Positions 55,303 to 64,000 of a stretch of DNA of 64,000 nucleotides are shown here, one piece after another. Position numbers and translations under genes: made by a program. Position 1 is the stretch's first letter. Each line of letters starts with the position of its first letter. Under the pieces are notes generated by a model that saw only the letters and a program-made list of their open reading frames with translations, ran no database searches and was not told where the DNA came from. The DNA is taken from the NCBI GenBank assembly GCA_022925895.1, contig JAKSYS010000143.1:1-64000 (forward strand), given 5' to 3'. This stretch comes from Fragilaria crotonensis. Taxonomy: Eukaryota > Bacillariophyta > Fragilariophyceae > Fragilariales > Fragilariaceae.

Positions 55303-57457
55303 ATGGTGAAGATCAGTTTCGCATTAACGGTGCTACTCTGCACAAGTAGCTCCTGCCTCGCGAAGCTCCACGTCACCAGGGATGTTGCGGAGGGCGGCGT
55401 TACGCCGCCGACAGCCAATGGTAGAGGTGCACCTCACAAGGTCGAACTGCGAGCTTGGGCAGACCGAAAATGGATGGCCGCCGAAGGGTACGGAAGTGAG
55501 TATCAGTCGATTTACGCTCGTTTGTGCTCTACTCCCGACATTCTTCCGCCTTTCCGAAGCCATCTCGATGTCGTACTTTTTCACCTGATCCGAGTGTTCT
55601 AAACTTGTGGCCATGGTGTGTGGAATTCCATCTTGAGTCGATTCTTACAGCATGCTAAGCGACATGATGATGCTAATGTTATCAAAAGAAAAGCTCGGCG
55701 GAAATGATTCATGTACATCAAACATTCTAACATCTTTCCCTCACGAATTTAACAGGCAGGACAGTCAACCAATCCAATCTGTTGTTGACGATGATGAGCT
55801 GGGAGGCACTGGAGCAGACGAGATTCAAGGCTCCGATGATGATGAATCGACGGGCAAGATGGGAGGGAAAAAGCGTGCTAAAGGCAAGGAGGACCATGCC
55901 GTGAGTCGTGAACCGAAAAAAGTTGGCAAGGGGAAAAAAGGAGGAACCACTGATGAAGACGAGGACGAGGACGAGGACGAAGGCGAGGACGAGGAAGAGG
56001 ATCCTAGTGAAATTGTCGAGGAGGAAAGAACTTCAAGCCCTGAGGCTACCACAGAAGATGCTCATGGTGCTGAGAATTCTCCAGCACCTACCCCATCTCC
56101 CATTCTTGATGACCAGCCTTATCGTGATAGCTCGTCACCAGCAAGTGGATACAACTCACCTACTCCAAGTGCAACCGACAATGAAATTGTTTCCTGCGAA
56201 CAACAAGTCCCGGAAATCGATACAAAAGTTGATGTGTCTTACGTTTACAACATTGTCATCTCTGATTCTGTTGATATTGATTCCATCGTCAAATTTGTGG
56301 AAATCCAGACATTAGATGCTGTGGCCAGTGAACTTGTTGTCTGCGAAGGTGATCGACGGCGATTGAGCACTTTAGTTGCGGTTTCCCCACTTCCGAAAGA
56401 TGTTCCGTCTGGATCTTGCGGCACTGGATGTACCAGTGTTACTGGAGGCTTAACCCTTTACGTCAAGAATGATGGAAACACCGATGCAGTCTATCTTCGG
56501 TGCCAAGTTGTTACCGTGGTCCGGCAGACAATGCTGCAGATTGAATCGAGCTCCTACAATGGAGTCAGTGAGATTGAATTTGTGGATACCGATGACATCG
56601 ACTGCCAAGACACCGCAACGGATCAAAGCGGAGGTGGCTCGCTTCAGGGAATTCATGGCATCGAATCTCAAACGTCGTCGCTGGGCGAACATGAAGTATC
56701 GAACGGCGGACTTGTGGGAATCGCTCTTGGCTCCACGTTAATCGCAGTCTTAGCCTTCGTGGTCGTCCGGCGATACCGTCACAGGGATGACGGCATGGCT
56801 TACGTTAGCACTGTTGACGACAAAGACGACGACCTTTGTTCTGTTGTGACACCTGACACGGCCTGCGACAGCCGACAATCGCCTCACAAGACTAGTCCTG
56901 AGAGGGAAGGCACATTTGCATCGCTACCATCCACTCCTGAGCGAGAAGTGATCACGGATGCAGATGGGTCCCCAATTGCGCAGTTCGACCCAGCTCTGCT
57001 GGATGCGTCGAACAGAAATTCCACAAGTGTCGTGGCAACGAGCGAAAGCATTGGATTCTCCAAGCTATTTGGCGTCGGTGCTCCATTCTTTGCTCGACTC
57101 AGGAATCCGCCATCAAGTGAGAGTGAAGACTTCACTCATGATGGCGTCGATGATGAGTTTGCCGCTGTTCTTGGAGATGAGTCGACAGTTGGGAAAGCTG
57201 TTAAAGAGAAGAGATCTGCAAAGCGCGTATCGCCCATGCTGGCTATATGGCAAAACTCCTCTTCAAATGAATTGGATGGAAGTGGCGGCGGCGGTAGCAA
57301 GTTTCTGACTGCCATACCTGAAGGGGAGGATGAAGGCGATGATCACAGTGTTGCTACCGCAGAGATTTCCAACGTTTCGCCTGCAAATAAATCACCTGTC
57401 CGCCCAGAAGCTGAGAACGCAGATTGCGACGTTACCTCGCAAGGAGTTTATGTGTGA
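55303..57457 (+). CDS. secreted-type single-TM protein with acidic linker
   Basis: The first exon starts at ATG 55303 with a clear signal peptide (MVKISFALTVLLCTSSSCLA). The main frame runs to the stop at 57457. The intron between them is unresolved: a GTGAGT donor at 55496 with the good TAACAG acceptor at about 55758 leaves the wrong phase, whereas a weaker GTACGG donor at 55490 gives the right one. The main exon has an Asp/Glu/Lys-rich linker. An extracellular domain follows (VDVSYVYNIVISDSVDIDSI, LVVCEGDRRRLST, CTSVTGGLTLYVKND and VSEIEFVDTDD). A TM helix (GGLVGIALGSTLIAVLAFVV) then RRYRHR leads to a roughly 220-residue acidic, Ser-rich cytosolic tail. It shares the C..RRRL domain pattern with the gene at 52297-53522. 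No known function. Confidence 0.65.
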
Positions 57458-57719
57458 GGTTCTGTTGTCGTTTCGTTTGCACTAACAAAACTTGTTAATT
57501 TTGATATCATGCGTCTAGCATTGATACGTGTCTTGCCCGAGATTACAGATGGCCACATCAACTTACAGAGGTTCTATCTGTGAGCGTAGCTGTTATTGTT
57601 TTAGGATGTATTTACAATAAGGGAGTATAATTGGACCGCACGTCTAACTTTAGTAGCTTAGGATACGACAGGATCTACCTACATTCACGCTCCTTCGTAG
57701 AAACACTACATTCTGCGAC

Positions 57720-58295
57720 TTACAATCCAGTCAGCTTATCCTCTTCCAAAATACAGATATTGTACTGCACACACTCAGCAACCTTGCTTGTCAGGCCAAA
57801 TATCGCCCAGAAATTTTCTCCAGACTCAACGCAATAAATTCCTCGCCCAAGAAGTGCCAAGACGATCGAAGACCAAGCCAGAGTCAAAATAATCTGTTTG
57901 GGCCTTAAGACAGAGTAGTCAACTTTGTACCCCTGCATGCGATTGTACTGCCAATCACTTGGGTTTCGCAGGTATGCGTCCATGTTGGCTTGGGCGACTT
58001 GTCTGTCTACGTTGTCTCCAGCCATGAACTTCAAAACTGCTTGCTCGTAGTCGTCTGATCTGAATAGGCGCGCCAAAAACGGAGACGGCCCTTGGCGCAA
58101 AAGTGATCCCAAAGGGCCGTAACTGGCACCGGATTCTTCGTCTGGACCGGAAGGAGTCCACCTTTTCAAGTCCTTGTCATAGCGAGGAACCATGGAAAGA
58201 TTTTTGGTTCGTGCAGATCCACATGATGAGGCTTGGGGCGTGAAGGCAAACGTGAGCACCGGAAGCAGGAACAACAAATAGCAACTAATGAACAT
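57720..58295 (-). CDS. predicted plastid-targeted single-TM protein
   Basis: 191 aa from ATG 58295, which opens a signal peptide (MFISCYLLFLLPVLTFAF). The frame has an upstream ATG at 58394, but that would bury the signal. The cleavage region TFAF-TPQ, followed by a Ser/Arg-containing transit stretch, resembles the bipartite plastid presequence with the conserved Phe found in diatoms. The mature part has conserved-looking DNVDRQVAQANMDAYLRNP and WQYNRMQGYKVDY, then a TM helix (IILTLAWSSIVLALLGRGIY) and a C-terminal NFWAIFGLTSK. I do not recognise a family. A thylakoid or envelope location would be expected if the targeting is right. Confidence 0.65.
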   Translation of the reverse strand: MFISCYLLFLLPVLTFAFTPQASSCGSARTKNLSMVPRYDKDLKRWTPSGPDEESGASYGPLGSLLRQGPSPFLARLFRSDDYEQAVLKFMAGDNVDRQVAQANMDAYLRNPSDWQYNRMQGYKVDYSVLRPKQIILTLAWSSIVLALLGRGIYCVESGENFWAIFGLTSKVAECVQYNICILEEDKLTGL

Positions 58296-59503
58296 GATGC
58301 TCGTCAGTCTGGACTCGCGACTTTCGACTGACGTCAACTGCCGCACACCCGATAATGGGACAAATTGAAGAGAGGTGAGAGGAGATAGATCCATGACATC
58401 AAGGGAGTAGCTCAGGTGATCGACAAAAAACAGTGTATCATGAGTTTTGTGTATCGTCCGAGTACCGAGTATGTATGGTACCGTACCAGGTACTGGTACG
58501 GTACCGGACTCAGTCGACGATCCGTTTTGCTACATGTACCAGGTAGTAGCCATCGGCCCCGGCCATTATTTAAGCTCTGAATGTCGCACACTGCTCTTCA
58601 CGCTACTGGTACGCTCTAGTACACTCTACACTCTAGTACAATCTACACTCTGCACTCTCCACTTTATGTTGATATGTTCATACTAGATATCTACATATGC
58701 GTACACTGTACAATGTACAGTCCATGACATGCTAAACTCCAGGTACCACTCTACTCTCTACACACTACCAGTACTACATAGTTTAATGGGTTCATGGCTC
58801 ATGCCACATATTAACATATATTACACTAGTGGGTACCTCCCAATTGGTCGGACTTTTGGAATACGTGTACGGTATGGGTTGTGCACGGTTGTGTGTACTG
58901 TTTGTACAGTTCAGTACTATACGCAAGTAGTGCAGTACCCCAGAGTGGTCATACTCCGTAACAGACGCACGCACTGACGCAACTACGTATATGCAAATCT
59001 TACCGACATCGCTTACGGAGTACTCCAGTATGCATGTATGACATATATCATACTCCGAGTATGAGACAGTATTCATTTGATCCAGTACCCCAGAGTGGTC
59101 ATACTCCGTAACAGACGGACGCACGCACGCACACACGCACACAATTAATTTATAATATAGTAGGATAGTAGGATATTTCCATATTTCACATGCTCTACTA
59201 GACTCTACTAGACTCTAGACTACCTGGTACCTGCTGTGTGACGCGAACGTATGTATGCATACAATTCGAATGCACTCTGCACACATTCTGCTCAGTGTTC
59301 TCACTCAGATGCAACGCTACTAGCTACTACTAGCTAGTACTACTACTAGAGAATGTACTCGGAATACATTCTACTGCAGCATGTTCACTTTATCGTCTCC
59401 CCTTCTCCCTCCCGTCTATCACCATTTACCTTACAATAGTAGTGGTCAGCGTACTCCGAGTACAACATAGCGATCAGCTCGGCATATCTTGAATTCAATT
59501 CTC
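58296..59503. promoter_or_regulatory. divergent region, GTAC-rich, with a direct repeat
   Basis: No gene. 58450-58760 and 59180-59470 are GTAC/CTAGTAC-rich; TACTAGCTAC-type palindromes are frequent. It contains two copies of a 35-bp repeat, listed separately. Confidence 0.45.
58933..59117 (+). repeat. 35-bp direct repeat pair, 150 bp apart
   Basis: 58933-58967 and 59083-59117 both read CAGTACCCCAGAGTGGTC and continue identically to ACAGACG. Both are followed by CGCACGCAC-type simple sequence. Confidence 0.85.
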
Positions 59504-60619
59504 ATGTCGTCCTTTGATTACGTCCGCGTTAGAAACGAGGCTTCTGTGAAGTACCCGTCCTATTCAGTAACAGTAGACCAGAAGCCTTACTTTCCGTTTC
59601 TTGAAGTCGATGCCAATGATGTTGGATCGATAATGAGAGCCGCGATCGTAATTGTTCAGAAAAGAGACCACGTTTCTGACTTGACTGTTCAGAAGTTGCC
59701 GGATAGTGACGCAAACGCGAGTAGCAGTGTTACTCGAGTTGTCGGAGGCATCACAAATCGACTGTATAAGGTTGACCTGCCCTCGTCAGAGCCTGTCCTA
59801 GTTCGCATCTTTGGTGCTCCTGGTCTGATTGATCGAGACGTGGAGAATTCCAATTACGCCGCTCTCGCGAAGAGGGGTATCGCTCCACCCTATCACGGAC
59901 GGTTTGCCAATGGCCGTGTTGAAGGTTGGCTGGATATGCGATCGCTGGAAGTGCGAGAACTCAGCCATTTCAACCGGGAGATTGCTGTCCAATTGGGAAA
60001 TTTGCACGTTAACTTTGTCCCGGATGTTAACGAGGAGCCGACAATGTGGACTCAGCTACATTCATGGATGGATCAGGCGTTAGTTGCCAAGTTTCAGAGT
60101 GAATTCGACGCACAGCGTGCAGGTAACTTGGATCTTGCCACTTTGCCGGCGGAGTTGGACATCTTGCGAGCTTCTGTGGTACCGAATACTTCAAAGATTG
60201 CCTTTTGCCACAATGATTTATTGGCGGCGAACATTCTGGTGTCATCTGACTTAAAGGAAATTCAGTTAATAGATTTTGAATACGGTGGATCGAACTACGT
60301 TGCGTTTGATATTGCTAATCATTTCAACGAGTACGCCGGGGGCACCGACGATGGTGTTCCGCAGTATTCCCAATTCCCTTGCGAGGAAAAGCAGCGGGCC
60401 TTCATCGAGGCATATATACGAGCTGTGACCGGGAAGGATCCTACTGAATCAGAAATGAATGGGCTGCGTATGGAAGTCCAAGCATTTGTTTTAGTGAACC
60501 ATTTGTACTGGGGACTCTGGGCTATCAACCAAGCCTCGGTCGAAGGATGTTGCGGCTTTGACTATCTGTTATACGCCAAACATAGAATCGATCGCTATCG
60601 TGCAACAAAACTAAAATAA
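59504..60619 (+). CDS. ethanolamine kinase
   Basis: Intronless, 371 aa from the first true ATG (MSSFDYVRVRN). The choline/ethanolamine kinase fold is shown by GGITNRLYKV (81-90), VLVRIFGAPGLIDR, APPYHGRFANGRVEGWLD, the Brenner-type catalytic FCHNDLLAANIL (Asp238) and IQLIDFEYGGSNYVAFDIAN (metal-binding Asp257). The INRLY/RIFG and SNYVAFDIANHFNEYAG forms favour ethanolamine over choline kinases. Reaction: ATP-dependent phosphorylation of ethanolamine, the first step of the CDP-ethanolamine route to phosphatidylethanolamine, in the cytosol. Its stop codon ends one base before the complementary stop of the next gene. Confidence 0.9.
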   Translation: MSSFDYVRVRNEASVKYPSYSVTVDQKPYFPFLEVDANDVGSIMRAAIVIVQKRDHVSDLTVQKLPDSDANASSSVTRVVGGITNRLYKVDLPSSEPVLVRIFGAPGLIDRDVENSNYAALAKRGIAPPYHGRFANGRVEGWLDMRSLEVRELSHFNREIAVQLGNLHVNFVPDVNEEPTMWTQLHSWMDQALVAKFQSEFDAQRAGNLDLATLPAELDILRASVVPNTSKIAFCHNDLLAANILVSSDLKEIQLIDFEYGGSNYVAFDIANHFNEYAGGTDDGVPQYSQFPCEEKQRAFIEAYIRAVTGKDPTESEMNGLRMEVQAFVLVNHLYWGLWAINQASVEGCCGFDYLLYAKHRIDRYRATKLK

Positions 60620-60620
60620 A

Positions 60621-63080
60621 TTATGAGTCGTGATTCAATACCGCTGGACTCGTTTTTGTTGTTGTTGGAGTTATCTTCACCAATCTTCTTTCATGTTTTC
60701 GATTACTTTCGTTTTCCCCTGGATCGCTGTGCGGGTGAGATTTATGCTTTCCCTTCTTTTTTTCGTTTCCAGTGCTGTCGGAATCGTGTTTATCGGCACT
60801 CCCGTCCTCGGCATTATGCGAATGCTCCTTGTGCTTCGTTTTCTTTTTCTTATCCTTAGCTTCAGCGGTAGTGTCTGCAGTCTCATTCCCCGCGGTGTCG
60901 GACGAAGTCTTTCCTGTCTTCGCAGAGTCATCGTGTCCGCCATGTACATGTTCACCCTTTTGAGGCACAGAGCTTTGGCTAGCTGTGGTGGCAGGAGATG
61001 GTGCAGCAGTTGGTTCGGGTGTCTCGGATACAGATGGTTCTGGTGTGACTAGAAAAGTCGGATAGGCTGAAGGTGTATCTGAAACGCGAAGAGTCGGGTA
61101 CGACGATGGCTGATGTGATGATTTCCGAACGGGCGTCAGAGTTGTAGGTGCTCGTTCTACTTTCTCATCGTTTCCATTGCCTGCATCGTTGGTGTCATCG
61201 AGGGTTTCATCGTCACCTCCACGATCACCTTCACCATTGTCACCTTCACCATTGTCACCTTCATCATTGTCACCTTCACCATCGTCACCTTTACCATCGT
61301 CACCTTCACCATCGTCACCTTCACCATCGTCACCTTCACCATCGTCACCGTCATCGTCATCGTCATCGTCACCGTCACCGTCACCGTCACCGTCACCGTC
61401 ACCGTCACCGTCACTGTCACCGCCACCTTCTTCGTCGTCGTCATCGTCACCTTCATCTCCAACACTCTCGCTCTTATCACCTGCAGTTTTGTCGCCGCTT
61501 GGCACTTCATTGTCATAATTCTGGGATGCATCATAATCGTCGCCTAACGAGCTCTCTCCAGATCCATCGATCTTAGGAGGTAGCGAGGGAGTCGAGGGAG
61601 TCACCTTCCCGTCAGGTGGTGTCGGCTTTGATGTGGCAGACTCTAGAGACGATGGAGTTTCTGACAATTCTTTTGCAGATTTGTCCGAAGACGAAGGATG
61701 AGGACTTTGCGGTAACGTATTCGATGTCTTGTCGGTATCTTCAGCCAATACTGGGGCAACGCTAGGTGGCGGTGGCGTGTGTTCTTCAGCTGGTGACGAA
61801 GGGACGCTTGTTTCTTTCGAAGGCTTCTGAGCTGAGGTTTCCGGCAGAGCGTCATCGCCAAGGCCGTCGTTTGTTGTTCCAGTTTCGTAATCACTCTCGT
61901 TAGGAGTGGCGGTTTTCTGCTCACTCACAGAGTCGGGCTGGTCATCGTCCACATTGCTTGGTTTGGTATCATCGTCGGTTGCGCCGTCAGAAGTACTGTT
62001 CTCGTCCTTCGGGGTGTATCCGAAAAGCTTTTCAGCCGTCCAATCGACATGATCGTTCATGTACTTGATAAAGTCGGTCGAGAGTGGCGATGGGGATAGC
62101 AGCGAGTCAGCCTGAGCCGGCGTACAGCTCCATTCCAAATTGATTTTTGAAGCCAATTTTTCGAGCAAATCAAAAATGCCTGGAACGACTTCGCCCTTAA
62201 GATTAGTTGTGGCAACTAAGCTTTCGTATTGAACAGGATGCACGCTTTGAACCAACGCTCCCATCTCTTCAACATGGTTTCGAAACTTAGCAGCTCTCAA
62301 ACCGAGAACTGATTCAAATGCTTTTCCAGATCCGTCTCGTTTCATCTCGTAAATTGGATTGGCGGCGGGGTCCTCTACTAGAGATGGGATGCAACTCACA
62401 ACCTCGACAAAGCTAAAACCCAGCTGACATACGTTGCCTTCCTTTCCCTCCATCTCATCGTCCCGCTCGGGTCGCGTCATCGTCCACTCCTTCGCGAGAA
62501 AATCACTCCAGCCAGAAATTTCAGCGTGATTTGGCATGTAAAGGGGGTTCTTTCTCATCAATTCCACCCAGTCGTAAGCGTTGACTGCAACCGCCACCAC
62601 GTGAACATTGCGATCCTTCGGTTCGTCCTGAAAAAACATTCCAGCTCTTGTCAGTGTCGATGAGACAGAAGCGTTCGGGAAGCACAGGCTTAATGAGTGT
62701 TCCAGCCACTGCAGTCCAGAATGACGCTCGCCTAGAACTACAATGCGCGGTCGATCGTCTGGAACCGAGTCCCGGCTAGCCAAGGATCCATCTGTCGGAA
62801 TGGTACTTCCTCGCGACGAGGAAGTCAACACTGCAACGAGTATAACCAACACCACAAGTGCAACAGCCATATAACGAAAGCGACTTCCACGTCTTTGCAG
62901 TAGATTCTGGACTGGGATTCCTCCTGACCGCGAATGTGGCTGGAGTGGATATTGGCCATCGTCGCCGTCTCCTAAAAGTTCTTCCAAGTCATCTGTATCG
63001 TCTTCCCAGGCCCATTCATCGACTTCGTCGGACTGTTGGTTAGGCTCGATGTAAAAGGGATTGACGTTGTGCGGTGCCAT
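60621..63080 (-). CDS. type II membrane protein, sulfotransferase-like, with acidic repeat tail
   Basis: 819 aa from ATG 63080 (AACAATGGC); an upstream ATG at 63143 would add 21 residues. The cytosolic N-terminus is acidic. A signal anchor lies at about 70-87 (YMAVALVVLVILVAVLT). A luminal domain begins PRIVVLGERHSGLQWLEHSL (111-130), like the PAPS 5'-phosphosulfate loop of membrane sulfotransferases, although the usual SGTT is SGLQ here. The domain ends near residue 355. The C-terminal 450 residues are disordered: Ser/Thr/Pro-rich, then a nearly pure Asp/Gly/Glu run built from DG and EGDDG repeats, then a His/Lys-rich end (KDKKKKTKHKEHSHN). Golgi location is expected from the topology. The acidic and basic tails recall biomineralisation proteins, but that is speculation. 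Confidence 0.75.
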   Translation of the reverse strand: MAPHNVNPFYIEPNQQSDEVDEWAWEDDTDDLEELLGDGDDGQYPLQPHSRSGGIPVQNLLQRRGSRFRYMAVALVVLVILVAVLTSSSRGSTIPTDGSLASRDSVPDDRPRIVVLGERHSGLQWLEHSLSLCFPNASVSSTLTRAGMFFQDEPKDRNVHVVAVAVNAYDWVELMRKNPLYMPNHAEISGWSDFLAKEWTMTRPERDDEMEGKEGNVCQLGFSFVEVVSCIPSLVEDPAANPIYEMKRDGSGKAFESVLGLRAAKFRNHVEEMGALVQSVHPVQYESLVATTNLKGEVVPGIFDLLEKLASKINLEWSCTPAQADSLLSPSPLSTDFIKYMNDHVDWTAEKLFGYTPKDENSTSDGATDDDTKPSNVDDDQPDSVSEQKTATPNESDYETGTTNDGLGDDALPETSAQKPSKETSVPSSPAEEHTPPPPSVAPVLAEDTDKTSNTLPQSPHPSSSDKSAKELSETPSSLESATSKPTPPDGKVTPSTPSLPPKIDGSGESSLGDDYDASQNYDNEVPSGDKTAGDKSESVGDEGDDDDDEEGGGDSDGDGDGDGDGDGDGDDDDDDDGDDGEGDDGEGDDGEGDDGKGDDGEGDNDEGDNGEGDNGEGDRGGDDETLDDTNDAGNGNDEKVERAPTTLTPVRKSSHQPSSYPTLRVSDTPSAYPTFLVTPEPSVSETPEPTAAPSPATTASQSSVPQKGEHVHGGHDDSAKTGKTSSDTAGNETADTTAEAKDKKKKTKHKEHSHNAEDGSADKHDSDSTGNEKKKGKHKSHPHSDPGENESNRKHERRLVKITPTTTKTSPAVLNHDS
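61215..61430 (-). repeat. in-frame coding repeat (CACCGT/CACCTTCACCATCGT type)
   Basis: Plus-strand reading gives 15-bp TCACCTTCACCATCG units followed by 6-bp TCACCG units. In the minus-strand gene these encode EGDDG and DG repeats. Such arrays vary readily in copy number. Confidence 0.85.
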
Positions 63081-64000
63081 TGTTACAATTGAATTCAAAC
63101 TTGCATGTATGTAGAATTGGCAGACTATCTCACATGCACTCATACGCAGGCGACGACGAAATACTTACGCACACTGAGAGAGCGTTGGCTGAGTCTTTTA
63201 TCGTCTCTTGGAGTCCTTGTACTGTATGCATAGTACATATAGTACATAGTAGTATTACACATGCAAATCATCCACCATATCTATACAGTGCAAGGGTGGA
63301 TTGTACGTTACTACCGTAATAGTAGACCTACTTGCACCGGTACATTTACCACTTCGTACCTGAAGTAGTACTTGTACTGAGGACAACAGTATATGTAATA
63401 CGTAATCGGAGTACTACAGGTACTGTAGTGTACTACCGGTAGACTAAAGAATTAGAGTACTGGAGTAGGACAATACTGGACTACTCCTTGTACTCTTGTA
63501 CTACACGATATTTCATACAAAAATACAAGTACCAGCATGTACTTGCACGCCTTTGCTTTCATACGCGCCAGTCAGCAGTCAGCAGTCATACTGTCATAAG
63601 TCGTACTATGACATACGGTAGTTCATTCATACGCGCCTACGCGCCTGTCAAGTGGCACAACGCACAACGCAACCCCAACGCACATCGTCTGACTTGGAAA
63701 AACGAACGGGTTTGTCCCCTCTTGTGTTTCCTTTGCAAAGATAACTGCCGTACAGGTAGAATTTGGAACAAAACAAACAGCCTCGTCCCTCCAACTTATC
63801 AAGAACAGCAACAAACAACATTTGCCCCAGCCATTGCATCATCATTCAGCATGACTTCTTAAGCAGGATCCTTGCCTTCAAACAAGTGGCAGGAGGATTT
63901 TCTTTTCGTATGAGAAGGAGGATGGCACCAGAGTACTGCACATTTAGTAGCACAAATCCAGTGGTCAACTGGTGATGGGCACAGTGAATGTCCATATGTC
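63081..64000. other. spacer to window end, GTAC-rich
   Basis: 63200-63620 is dense in GTAC and TACCGGTA tracts. 63640-63900 has a different composition, but its short frames on both strands match no recognised protein. No gene supported. Confidence 0.4.

Noticed and set aside
61148-61576. His-rich plus-strand frame of 142 codons
   Set aside because: Produced by reading the acidic coding repeat of the minus-strand gene backwards.
63488-63862. 124-codon plus-strand frame near the window end
   Set aside because: Mostly GTAC-rich spacer followed by unrecognised sequence. No domain or signal supports it.

Overview
This is a nuclear window from a photosynthetic eukaryote, most likely a diatom or a close stramenopile alga. 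Five things point that way: genes carry a few short GT-AG introns (about 60 to 150 bp); one leucine-rich-repeat protein has a low-complexity SFSFSMSMP stretch; one protein has a signal peptide ending in a Phe-containing TFAF cleavage region, as in diatom plastid targeting; there is a CpeT/CpcT-like protein; and the copia retrotransposon has a DSHAD protease and a chromodomain-like segment, as in the diatom CoDi elements. I do not assign a species.

Layout. 0-3 kb: a three-exon LRR protein converging on a U6 snRNA exonuclease (USB1). 3-6.9 kb: gene-free, with a terminal-inverted-repeat (TIR) element, a fold-back element and a 68-bp tandem array. 6.9-17.3 kb: a two-TM coiled-coil EF-hand protein, a large coiled-coil protein, an S1-domain ZCCHC17-like protein and a mitochondrial carrier, with a 27-bp perfect-TIR element between the first two. 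17-25.7 kb: a Kir-like potassium channel, a CpeT-like protein and a predicted mitochondrial single-TM protein. 25.7-35.1 kb: a gene desert of decayed repeats, ending in a 4-kb piggyBac-like transposon. 36-40.7 kb: an HMG-box protein, a telomere-binding-type Myb protein and a UBA protein. 43.5-50.1 kb: a copia LTR retrotransposon with identical 160-bp LTRs. 50.5-63.1 kb: TRAPPC6, an LYRM7/Mzm1-like assembly factor, two related single-TM proteins in divergent orientation, a plastid protein, ethanolamine kinase and a membrane-bound sulfotransferase-like protein with a very acidic tail.

The host genes are mostly unrelated housekeeping functions (RNA processing, telomere, vesicle tethering, mitochondrial assembly, phospholipid synthesis) and form no pathway. 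Several are packed tail to tail. Mobile and repeated DNA fills the spaces between them, and the gene-free spacers are strikingly rich in GTAC/TACCGGTA-type palindromic tracts that the exons lack.

The most interesting object is the transposon at 31100-35087. It encodes a decayed piggyBac-type DDE transposase. Between its second and third catalytic aspartates lies a YqaJ-type exonuclease domain that itself carries a SAP motif. The element has 8-bp GGCTGGGG-type ends and an ATAA duplication on each side. Several single-base frame breaks occur elsewhere (the young copia element, the HMG-box gene and one TM gene). They could be real or residual indel errors in the assembly.
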